Shown one piece after another: positions 1-5,015 of a stretch of 5,419 nt of DNA (positions are counted from its first letter, which is position 1; every line of letters begins with the position of its first letter). The DNA lies in the NCBI GenBank assembly GCA_028715865.1, contig JAQUQY010000108.1, forward strand, positions 1 through 5,419, given 5' to 3'. This stretch comes from Syntrophales bacterium (GTDB taxonomy: Bacteria; Desulfobacterota; Syntrophia; Syntrophales; UBA2210). The notes under the pieces were generated by a model. The model was given only the letters and a program-made list of their open reading frames with translations. It was not told the origin of the DNA and did no database searches. The translations under genes were made by a program, and so were the position numbers.

Positions 1-880
1 CTCCCCCGAGGGTGGCAACCAGGCGGCCGCCGCAACAGCGATCGGCAATGTTCATCAGGCACCTTATAAGATTAACGAATCCCTGCTCGGATACTTTCAT
101 GCCTCCCAAAGTATCTCCCACGCATATGTCGAATCCCGCTGAAAGCAGGACAAGCTCCGGCTTGAAAGCATCCGACACCGGATCGAGAATTCTTCTGTAT
201 ATCCTGAGATAATCGGCATCATCTTTTCCACGTGAAAGGGGTACGTTGATTGTGTATCCTTCGCCGGCGCCGCTTCCTATTTCATTCAAGCTTCCCGTTC
301 CAGGGTAAAAGGGGTACTGGTGGGTCGAAAAGAAAAGAATGCCGGGATCCGCGTAAAACGAGTGCTGTGTTCCGTTTCCGTGGTGCAGATCCCAGTCAGC
401 GATAAGAATCCGTTTAAGGCCGTGTTTCTTGCGGGCATGCTCCGCGGCGATGGCCACATTGTTAAAAAGGCAAAAGCCTCCAGATCTTCCCGCTTCGGCA
501 TGATGTCCAGGGGGCCTGACGAAGGCGAAGGCGTTTTTCACGGTTCCGTCCATGACACGGTCAACAGCGTTCATCAGGCCGCCCGCGGCCAGCAGGGCCG
601 CCTCATAGGAATCCGCTGAGGTCACGGTGTCCGGATCGAGAGACGTGCTGGAAATACCCGCCGTAGCGGCAACCCTTTCTATATAGTTTTGCTTATGAAC
701 CATCGCGATTTCACTGATTTCAGCCGGCCGAACTTCAACCTTGTAGAATCTGTCCCTCATGTCGGAATCCTCAAGCATTCCATAGATAGCTTCCAGCCTC
801 TGCGGCGATTCGGGATGAAAATATCCGGTTTCATGTTTTATGTAACGGTTATCAGTGACGATGCCTGTGTTATAATCCAT
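1..880 (-). CDS. Class II histone deacetylase-like Zn amidohydrolase (C-terminus cut by window edge)
   Basis: This is a member of the arginase/deacetylase fold family (HDAC, HdaH, AcuC, acetylpolyamine amidohydrolase), which removes acyl groups from lysine or amine substrates with an active-site zinc; the substrate here is unknown. 293 residues are visible from the start codon at 880 and the frame is open to the edge. RPPGHHA carries the catalytic pair H126-H127. DWDLHHGNGTQ gives zinc ligands D164 and H166, and SAGFD gives the third, D251. GFCLFNNVAIAA (135-146) is typical of class II. GDTLGGMKVSEQGF (255-268) is the usual late motif. The last residues, RLVATLGG, lie just before the glycine-rich loop with the catalytic Tyr, so that residue cannot be judged; perhaps 40-60 residues are missing. 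The start has a GGGAGG ribosome site five bases upstream. It follows the amtB-PII pair on the same strand after 218 bases and is probably a separate unit. Family is secure; physiological role is not. Confidence 0.93.
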   Translation of the reverse strand, partial: MDYNTGIVTDNRYIKHETGYFHPESPQRLEAIYGMLEDSDMRDRFYKVEVRPAEISEIAMVHKQNYIERVAATAGISSTSLDPDTVTSADSYEAALLAAGGLMNAVDRVMDGTVKNAFAFVRPPGHHAEAGRSGGFCLFNNVAIAAEHARKKHGLKRILIADWDLHHGNGTQHSFYADPGILFFSTHQYPFYPGTGSLNEIGSGAGEGYTINVPLSRGKDDADYLRIYRRILDPVSDAFKPELVLLSAGFDICVGDTLGGMKVSEQGFVNLIRCLMNIADRCCGGRLVATLGG

Positions 881-885
881 GTCAA

Positions 886-891
886 CCTCCC
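886..891 (-). promoter_or_regulatory. Ribosome binding site of the deacetylase gene
   Basis: GGGAGG on the minus strand lies five bases upstream of the ATG at 878-880. It is near-perfect in sequence and spacing and fixes the start of the deacetylase at MDYNTGIV. Confidence 0.8.
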
Positions 892-950
892 GGAGTTTTG
901 TCGTTTCAGAAAAGAATATATTAAATTAAAACATATTTTTCCTACCACAG

Positions 951-965
951 GCATTTTGCAAATGC
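951..965. repeat. Inverted repeat, arms GCATTT/AAATGC
   Basis: Reads GCATTTTGCAAATGC: two perfect 6-base arms around a 3-base centre. It sits about 70-85 bases upstream of the deacetylase start, one base from the 967-980 palindrome. Size and position suit a dimeric repressor or activator site, but no regulator is encoded in the window and the assignment is inference. Confidence 0.5.
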
Positions 966-966
966 A

Positions 967-980
967 ATCCGGGCCCGGAT
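967..980. repeat. Perfect 14-base palindrome ATCCGGGCCCGGAT
   Basis: A gapless perfect palindrome in the deacetylase upstream region, next to the A+T-rich inverted repeat at 951-965. It could be an operator. A terminator is less likely because it has no loop and no T-run follows on either strand. Confidence 0.5.
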
Positions 981-1029
981 ATAAGCGTCCCTCAAGTTCC
1001 ACATTTTCCGGCGTTGAAGACGCGACCCG

Positions 1030-1042
1030 ACGATTTTATCGT
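1030..1042. repeat. Short inverted repeat, arms ACGAT/ATCGT
   Basis: ACGATTTTATCGT: 5-base perfect arms with a TTT centre, in the gap between the PII gene and the deacetylase. It is short enough that chance occurrence is quite possible. Confidence 0.3.
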
Positions 1043-1098
1043 GCCTGATTCTGCCCCACGCCGGGCAAGCCCTAATAAATTCCCCTTCCCCGCAAAGG

Positions 1099-1437
1099 CT
1101 AGCCTATTGCCACAGGTCCCCGTTCACCGGTACCGATGCGTACGCATTCCGCCATGTCGATTACGAATATTTTCCCGTCACCGGGCTTTCCAGTCCGGCA
1201 GGATGTCTCAATCGCATTGACGGCGGACTCCAGGAAATCTTCGTTAACGGCGGTTTCCACCTTTATTTTCTTTAACAGCCCCACTTCCCTGGATCCCCGG
1301 TAGACTTCGGTGAATCCTTTCTGGCGTCCCCGGCCAAGCACGTTGGACACGGTGATAAGGTGCACTTCCACCGCCTCGAGGGCCGCCTTGACTTCTTCCA
1401 GTTTATGGGGCTGGATGATGGCGATTATGTATTTCAT
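1099..1437 (-). CDS. glnK: PII signal protein (GlnK/GlnB family), amtB-linked, without the uridylylation Tyr
   Basis: A trimeric cytosolic sensor that binds ATP/ADP and 2-oxoglutarate and controls nitrogen targets, above all AmtB. The 112 residues match the usual family length. The start MKYIIAIIQPHKLEEV is the standard PII beginning. VLGRGRQKG (33-41) is the base of the T-loop with Q39, and Y46-R47-G48 follow. R47 corresponds to the E. coli GlnK arginine that inserts into the AmtB pore. Y51, the residue uridylylated by GlnD in enteric bacteria, is replaced (SREVG at 49-53), and the T-loop is about one residue shorter. TGKPGDGKIFVID (82-94) is the ATP-binding B-loop region. Near the C-terminus R100 is kept, but the Arg103 equivalent is Gly102 (RIGTGERG). 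An AGGAG ribosome site lies ten bases upstream. The gene is 22 bases downstream of amtB on the same strand, so it is co-transcribed. Symbol glnK is used because of the amtB linkage; glnB is equally defensible. Confidence 0.95.
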   Translation of the reverse strand: MKYIIAIIQPHKLEEVKAALEAVEVHLITVSNVLGRGRQKGFTEVYRGSREVGLLKKIKVETAVNEDFLESAVNAIETSCRTGKPGDGKIFVIDMAECVRIGTGERGPVAIG

Positions 1438-1459
1438 GATTCCACTGCTCCTTTCATTG

Positions 1460-2389
1460 TTATTCCAGCACCGTGTAAGCTCCCTCCTGGTGCTGAGTCA
1501 GGTCGAGTCCGATGATTTCATCTTCCCTGCTTACCCGGATACCCACGAAGAAGTCGACAATCTTGAAAAGAATCCAGGTGACCGCCAGGGCGTAGGCTAT
1601 GCAGAAAACCATGTAGATGAACTGTATCAGCAGCAGCTTGGCGTTACCGGCCAGCAGTCCACCCGTTCCCGCCAGTGATTCGGCCGCGAAAATTCCCACG
1701 GCGATGGTCCCCCAGATGCCTGCCACACCGTGGAGACCGAAGACATCGAGAGAATCGTCATAACCGAGTTTCGGCTTGAGAACGGTGATGGGAAGATTGT
1801 GAGGCGTAAAGGCTTGTTTCTCCAAACCTATTCTTCTGCCTATCAGGATGGCTACAAGCAGGGCAGATACGCCGGAACTTACATGAACCACGATTCCTCC
1901 GGCGAAATCAAGGGCGCCCATGTCGCCGAGCCAGCCGCCGGGACCCCACACCCAGTGGGCTATTGGGTCATAGACAAAGGTTGTCCAGAGGAGAATCAGA
2001 ACCAGAAAGGCTGAAAACTTCATCCGTTCCGCGAAGGCGCCCACCATGAGGGCTGCCGTTATGATGGCGAACTGGGCCTGGAATATCATGAATACCAAGT
2101 GGGGAATCGTTTCCGAGTAATCGGGATTAGGCTCCATTCCGACGCCCCTGAGGCCTGCCCAATCCAGCCCGCCTATTATTCCGTAACCCGTGTCGGGACC
2201 GAAGGCGAGCGAGTACCCGAATAATACCCACTGGAGTGTAACAAGGCACATTATGACAAAGCACTGCATGAGAATAGAGAGTACGTTTTTTCTGCGGGCC
2301 AGGCCTCCATAAAAAAGGGCAACGCCGGGTGTCATTATGAAAACCAGGGCAGCGCTGATCATCACCCATGTGGTATCGCCAGAGTCCAT
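1460..2389 (-). CDS. amtB: Ammonium transporter AmtB with an internal in-frame deletion (TM6-TM9 missing)
   Basis: An Amt/Rh-family inner-membrane ammonium channel by sequence at both ends, but only 309 residues where about 400 are usual. Present: TM1 (about 8-30, TPGVALFYGGL), TM2 (36-63), TM3 (95-120, with FQAQFA and F107), TM4 (125-148, W148), TM5 (DFAGGIVVHVSSG, D161 and pore His H169), then PHNLP (196-200). The sequence jumps at residues 204-205 to KPKLGYDDSLDVFGLHG, which holds the second pore His (H220), followed by TM11 and a C-terminal tail ending EGAYTVLE. From memory of the E. coli protein, 99 residues are missing here: TM6-TM9, including the Phe215 gate and Ser219. The frame is continuous, with no internal stop. 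The start at 2389 is chosen because GGAGGTG lies just upstream, and because an upstream in-frame ATG at 2449 lies in the sigma-54 promoter, before the predicted transcript start. It probably does not conduct ammonium normally; alternatives are a sequence or assembly artefact or a repurposed sensor. Confidence 0.9.
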   Translation of the reverse strand: MDSGDTTWVMISAALVFIMTPGVALFYGGLARRKNVLSILMQCFVIMCLVTLQWVLFGYSLAFGPDTGYGIIGGLDWAGLRGVGMEPNPDYSETIPHLVFMIFQAQFAIITAALMVGAFAERMKFSAFLVLILLWTTFVYDPIAHWVWGPGGWLGDMGALDFAGGIVVHVSSGVSALLVAILIGRRIGLEKQAFTPHNLPITVLKPKLGYDDSLDVFGLHGVAGIWGTIAVGIFAAESLAGTGGLLAGNAKLLLIQFIYMVFCIAYALAVTWILFKIVDFFVGIRVSREDEIIGLDLTQHQEGAYTVLE

Positions 2390-2393
2390 TTTG

Positions 2394-2400
2394 CACCTCC
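2394..2400 (-). promoter_or_regulatory. Ribosome binding site of amtB
   Basis: GGAGGTG on the minus strand, four bases upstream of the ATG at 2387-2389. It decides the start MDSGDTTW over the ATG sixty bases further upstream. Confidence 0.75.
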
Positions 2401-2432
2401 GAATGTTTTCTGAATTATACGAAGGTGTAATC

Positions 2433-2448
2433 AGCAATGATGGTGCCA
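2433..2448 (-). promoter_or_regulatory. Sigma-54 (RpoN) promoter of amtB-glnK
   Basis: On the minus strand TGGCACCATCATTGCT matches the -24/-12 consensus TGGCAC-N5-TTGC[AT], with exactly ten bases between the invariant GG and GC. Transcription would start near 2422, giving an untranslated leader of about 33 bases before the amtB ATG. Sigma-54 promoters drive glnK/amtB in many Proteobacteria under an NtrC-type activator, so nitrogen-limitation control is expected; the activator itself is not in the window. Confidence 0.88.
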
Positions 2449-2500
2449 AAAGGTGGCGTGGCCTCGTAATTGCCCTTTAATACAGCATATAAAGGTTTTT

Positions 2501-2513
2501 AATCAAGCAATTA
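2501..2513. promoter_or_regulatory. Putative IHF binding site upstream of the sigma-54 promoter
   Basis: AATCAAGCAATTA fits the IHF consensus WATCAANNNNTTR at every defined position and is preceded by a T-run. It lies about 80-90 bases upstream of the predicted start, between the promoter and a candidate enhancer, where IHF normally bends DNA to bring the activator to sigma-54 polymerase. The consensus is short, so chance is possible; the context raises its credibility. Confidence 0.45.
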
Positions 2514-2521
2514 ACGGTTAA
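2511..2521. repeat. Short palindrome TTAACGGTTAA
   Basis: Perfect 5-base arms (TTAAC/GTTAA) around one central base, overlapping the end of the putative IHF site. It may be a regulator half-site pair or chance in A+T-rich DNA. Confidence 0.25.
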
Positions 2522-2537
2522 GAAGGGCCTACGCGGC

Positions 2538-2552
2538 GGTATCTACAGTACC
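2538..2552. promoter_or_regulatory. Candidate upstream activator site (GGTA-N7-TACC)
   Basis: GGTATCTACAGTACC is an inverted repeat about 115-130 bases upstream of the predicted sigma-54 start, a normal position for an enhancer. It does not match the NtrC consensus (GCACCA-N5-TGGTGC), so if an NtrC-family protein binds here its specificity differs. Weak evidence. Confidence 0.25.
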
Positions 2553-2638
2553 AATAAACTACATTATTGTGGGATTTTTGGTTGGACAGCGAATTGCTTG
2601 ACAGTGGCCTCAGGGAAACAGCTCCATTTTAAGTTTTT

Positions 2639-3871
2639 TCATTCCGCTTTCAGCAGGCCGGGATGGGTTTCCCTGATAAAGCAGCGGGGATCTTCGGCCA
2701 GGTAGTCCCCGGTGTAGGCGTGCGCCCTTCCCCGGCATCCGCCGCAGACGGTTTTATAATGGCACTCGCCGCAGAGGCCTTTCAACCTTTCTTCACGTTC
2801 ACGAAGGTCTTGAAACAGTTTTGAACCATGGTAAATCTGATGGAAAGTTTTTTCCCTTATATTGCCGCCGCTTATTTCGACAAAGGGACAGGGCCAGACA
2901 TCTCCGTTAGCTTTGATGTAAACAAACCCACGACCGGCCGCGCACCCGTGGAATACCGTTCCCGCCAGATCCAGCGTCAGGCCACCGCGGATTCCACCCT
3001 TCTCCAGAAGATAGGGCCAGTACTGGGGGCCGGCTACGGGTTCAATGATCATGTCGCATTTTTTCTGCTTCTCTGAAATTAAACGGCTCAGATAGTTGTT
3101 GGCGCTTTTCTTGAGCGTAGCCGTTTCGATTTTTTCTCCACGTCCCACCGCAACCAGCTGGTACATCAACATGATTCCCGCGCCGCACTCGTCTGCGAAG
3201 TCGATCAACGCGGGAAGACTCTCCATGTTGTACTCCATGGCGGTGGTATTGATCTGAAGAAGTATGCCGGCTTTTTTCGTGGCTTCGATGGCTCGCATGG
3301 TGAGGTCAAAGGCGTCCGGCCTGTTGCGGATCCTGTTGTGAATAGAGGGATCGGCGGCATCAAGGCTGATGGCGTTGCAGACCACTCCGTGGTCCTTGAG
3401 CTTGAAGGCCGTTTCTTCGTCGATCATCGTTCCGTTGGTGGCGATGATGTTAGCCAGCCCCGCCCGCTGCGAATGCCTCAACAGCTCGAAGATGTCCCTT
3501 CTGACCAAGGGCTCTCCTCCGGTGTAAACAAGCGTCCTGAATTCGCTCTCCGCCGCCAGCATGTCGATGAGCCTTTTGCCTTCATCGGTGTCAAGTTCGT
3601 CCGCGGATGCCTTTCCGCTTACGGCATGGCAGTGAATGCAGCGAAGGTTGCAGGATCCGGTTACTTCCCAGGCAGGATGCCCCGGGTACCCGATGCAACC
3701 CATGCCCAGGGCGCCGTTTGCCACAGGCATCGAGGTAATGCCGTGCCGGAGAAGCCAGCTGGGAAAATTGCGCCACCGGTTCAGATATCCCATTAGAAGC
3801 GTTCCTCCCATCTGCCGGAGCAGGAGGGAGGGGGGATCATAGAATGGTTTGACGCGTCCTGTCTTTTTCAT
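2639..3871 (-). CDS. Radical SAM/SPASM protein of the AhbC/AhbD/NirJ-like type
   Basis: An iron-sulfur enzyme expected to cleave S-adenosylmethionine for radical chemistry; substrate unknown. From the start at 3871 it has 410 residues. CNLRCIHC (C74, C78, C81) is the CX3CX2C motif for the SAM-binding cluster, and YTGGEPL (116-122) is the SAM-binding GGE motif. The C-terminal third is a Cys-rich SPASM domain: C310, C328, then CGECHYKTVCGGC (C367, C370, C376, C379) and C397 after TGDYLAEDPRC, enough for auxiliary clusters. This ending resembles heme-pathway enzymes AhbC, AhbD and NirJ (from memory), but no other heme gene is here, so substrate should not be transferred. The chosen ATG overlaps the prenyltransferase stop (TGATG) and would use coupled translation. 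An alternative ATG at 3793 has GGAGG ten bases upstream and would give 384 residues; an ATG at 3934 lies inside the upstream gene and is less likely. Confidence 0.9.
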   Translation of the reverse strand: MKKTGRVKPFYDPPSLLLRQMGGTLLMGYLNRWRNFPSWLLRHGITSMPVANGALGMGCIGYPGHPAWEVTGSCNLRCIHCHAVSGKASADELDTDEGKRLIDMLAAESEFRTLVYTGGEPLVRRDIFELLRHSQRAGLANIIATNGTMIDEETAFKLKDHGVVCNAISLDAADPSIHNRIRNRPDAFDLTMRAIEATKKAGILLQINTTAMEYNMESLPALIDFADECGAGIMLMYQLVAVGRGEKIETATLKKSANNYLSRLISEKQKKCDMIIEPVAGPQYWPYLLEKGGIRGGLTLDLAGTVFHGCAAGRGFVYIKANGDVWPCPFVEISGGNIREKTFHQIYHGSKLFQDLREREERLKGLCGECHYKTVCGGCRGRAHAYTGDYLAEDPRCFIRETHPGLLKAE

Positions 3872-3873
3872 CA
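3869..3873 (-). promoter_or_regulatory. TGATG stop/start overlap (translational coupling)
   Basis: On the minus strand the TGA of the prenyltransferase (3873-3871) shares its A with the ATG of the radical SAM gene (3871-3869). No good Shine-Dalgarno sequence precedes this ATG, which fits re-initiation by terminating ribosomes and suggests matched output of the two enzymes. Confidence 0.65.
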
Positions 3874-4809
3874 GATATAGGCCATGATGTAAGAAAGCGA
3901 GGTTCCCATGTTGACGGCAATGGTAAGACCGCATAAGAGTTCCAGTTTAGCCGGATCGTCATGCAGGTTCCGCAGCATCGCCCGGACTATGAAAAGGGCG
4001 ATCAATCCAAAGGGTATGAAAAAAAATATGACCCGGAAGGGAACTCCCCAGAGGGGCGACAGCGCCATGGTAAGGCATGTCAGCAGGGCAAGCGCAACAT
4101 AGAGTGCCTTTCCCCGGGCCTTGCCGATGCGGTAAAGCAGATTCTTTTTGCCTGTTGCCATGTCCGCTTCATAATCAGGAAATTCATTGATAAGTATCAC
4201 GTTGAATATTGAAAAGCCGATAGGAAGGCCTATCCAGTGAATGACTGGCTCGATGGTTCCCGTCTGGATGTAGTAAGCCGCGGCCACGGGAAGCCAGCCG
4301 TAACAGAAGCCGATGAATAATTCCCCCACTCCCCGCTTGACCAGGCGGACCGGCTCCGTGGAATAAAAGAATCCCGGCAGCGCTCCCAGGCAGCCCAGCA
4401 CCAGGGTCCAGGGGCCGGTACGGTAGGCAAACTGCAGGATAACGCCGATCGCGGCCGCGGCCAGCAGGCTGACGACACCTGTCCAGAGAGGAATAAAATG
4501 AGGCATCCCCCCTACGGGTATCGCTCGCGATCCGCCGGCAAAGGGGTTTTTGTGGCTAACGGCGGACAGGGCGTCTTCCTTCCGGTCGAAATATTCTCCG
4601 GAGTGGTAAGTGGAGAGCATGATTAAAATTACGCCGCAGATGCCCAGAAAGAACACTTCCGGATTGAAAGCTTTAGCAATGCGGCAGGCCAGGATAGTTC
4701 CAAGCAGAAAGGGAAGGATGCCCACGATATGAAAGGGCAAGCGGGACAGTGCGAACCACCCCTTTATCAGCTGCCTCTTGGAGTGTTCTGCCTGCATTGT
4801 TTCTGTCAT
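3871..4809 (-). CDS. UbiA-superfamily prenyltransferase (MenA-like, divergent first motif)
   Basis: A membrane enzyme that transfers a prenyl chain from its diphosphate to an acceptor; the family includes MenA, UbiA, MqnP and lipid or heme prenyltransferases. The 312 residues are of usual length and mostly hydrophobic, with about eight or nine membrane segments. The first Asp-rich motif is GEYFDRKED (71-79; D75, D79), where the family's leading Asn is Gly and the next Asp is Glu. NPFAGGSRAI (88-97) follows. YSTEPVRLVKRGVGE (149-163) is the MenA-type middle motif, and NEFPDYEAD (208-216; D212, D216) is the second diphosphate/magnesium motif. The start at 4809 is preferred because GGTGGA lies nine bases upstream; an ATG at 4872 would precede the predicted transcript start. 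It is coupled to the radical SAM gene downstream. Acceptor unknown: a naphthoquinone route is possible, but no other quinone gene is visible. Confidence 0.9.
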   Translation of the reverse strand: MTETMQAEHSKRQLIKGWFALSRLPFHIVGILPFLLGTILACRIAKAFNPEVFFLGICGVILIMLSTYHSGEYFDRKEDALSAVSHKNPFAGGSRAIPVGGMPHFIPLWTGVVSLLAAAAIGVILQFAYRTGPWTLVLGCLGALPGFFYSTEPVRLVKRGVGELFIGFCYGWLPVAAAYYIQTGTIEPVIHWIGLPIGFSIFNVILINEFPDYEADMATGKKNLLYRIGKARGKALYVALALLTCLTMALSPLWGVPFRVIFFFIPFGLIALFIVRAMLRNLHDDPAKLELLCGLTIAVNMGTSLSYIMAYI

Positions 4810-4862
4810 TTTTTCCATTCCACCATGTCGGCGACAGGAGCGCCATCTTTGTCGTGAGCGGT

Positions 4863-4891
4863 TTTCTAGCACAAGGTTAAACTTTTGTCAC
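4863..4891 (-). promoter_or_regulatory. Sigma-70-like promoter for the prenyltransferase/radical SAM unit
   Basis: On the minus strand GTGACA (4891-4886) and TAGAAA (4868-4863) are separated by 17 bases: five of six and four of six consensus matches. The start would fall near 4856, about 47 bases upstream of the chosen prenyltransferase ATG. Confidence 0.5.
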
Positions 4892-4922
4892 GGAATTGAA
4901 TTTCCTGGTGATGGCCTGGAAT

Positions 4923-4951
4923 TTGACGTTGAAAGCGGTTTCCATTACTAT
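4923..4951 (+). promoter_or_regulatory. Sigma-70-like promoter of the FAD dehydrogenase gene
   Basis: TTGACG (4923-4928), a 17-base spacer, then TACTAT (4946-4951): five of six and four of six matches to consensus with ideal spacing. Transcription would start near 4958, leaving a leader of about 58 bases before the ATG at 5016. Confidence 0.55.
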
Positions 4952-5015
4952 TCGACTATGTACTCAGGCTTACTTCCTCACATTGTCAATGTCCGAAGAA
5001 AGGCGGGATTTTACA

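Larger units (their letters stand above)
881..1098. other. Intergenic region between the PII gene and the deacetylase
   Basis: 218 bases without a credible gene. The part next to the deacetylase (about 905-942) is strongly A+T rich and is the likely promoter zone, but I find no -35/-10 pair with good spacing. The middle holds two abutting inverted repeats (951-965 and 967-980) and a third, shorter one (1030-1042). Near the PII stop codon there is a small imperfect hairpin around AGGCTAGCCT (1096-1105) and a TGCCC/GGGCA stem. Neither is followed by a T-run on the minus strand, so I see no convincing intrinsic terminator. Plus-strand frames through this stretch show no family resemblance. Confidence 0.6.
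2390..2638. other. Intergenic regulatory region upstream of amtB
   Basis: 249 bases between the radical SAM stop codon and the amtB start. The half nearest amtB holds the sigma-54 promoter and IHF-like site. In the part next to the radical SAM gene (about 2560-2638) I see no intrinsic terminator with a stem and T-run and no coding signal. Confidence 0.6.
4810..5015. other. Divergent intergenic region between prenyltransferase and FAD dehydrogenase
   Basis: 206 bases between oppositely directed genes, holding one promoter-like sequence for each direction (4863-4891 minus, 4923-4951 plus) with about 31 bases between the two -35 boxes. No clear dimeric operator is visible, and the plus-strand frame through this region does not resemble a protein. 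Confidence 0.55.

Noticed and set aside
689..1048. 119-codon plus-strand open frame crossing the deacetylase start
   Set aside because: Antisense to a well-supported gene over much of its length and low-complexity elsewhere; no recognisable domain.
1050..1068. TGCCC/GGGCA hairpin as an intrinsic terminator
   Set aside because: Five-pair stem with no T-tract on either strand.
1091..1109. Hairpin around AGGCTAGCCT as terminator of amtB-glnK
   Set aside because: The stem is short and bulged, overlaps the stop codon and is followed by G-rich sequence, not a T-run.
1310..1678. 122-codon plus-strand open frame over the amtB-glnK junction
   Set aside because: Antisense to two confident genes; composition reflects the complementary strand.
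1730..2014. 94-codon plus-strand open frame over the amtB deletion point
   Set aside because: Considered as an insertion or a new gene at the deletion site, but all its bases are accounted for by intact AmtB coding sequence on the minus strand.
2390..2449. Longer AmtB start at 2449 (MAPSLLITPSYN...)
   Set aside because: The codons lie over and just downstream of the sigma-54 promoter, upstream of or around the predicted transcript start; ATG 2389 has a strong ribosome site and matches the family's N-terminus.
3338..3796. 152-codon plus-strand open frame
   Set aside because: It lies wholly antisense to the radical SAM gene, has no ribosome site or family resemblance, and is a by-product of that gene's codon bias.
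4810..4872. Longer prenyltransferase start at 4872 (MLENRSRQ...)
   Set aside because: It overlaps the predicted -10 box, has no ribosome site, and adds a basic leader unlike the family.
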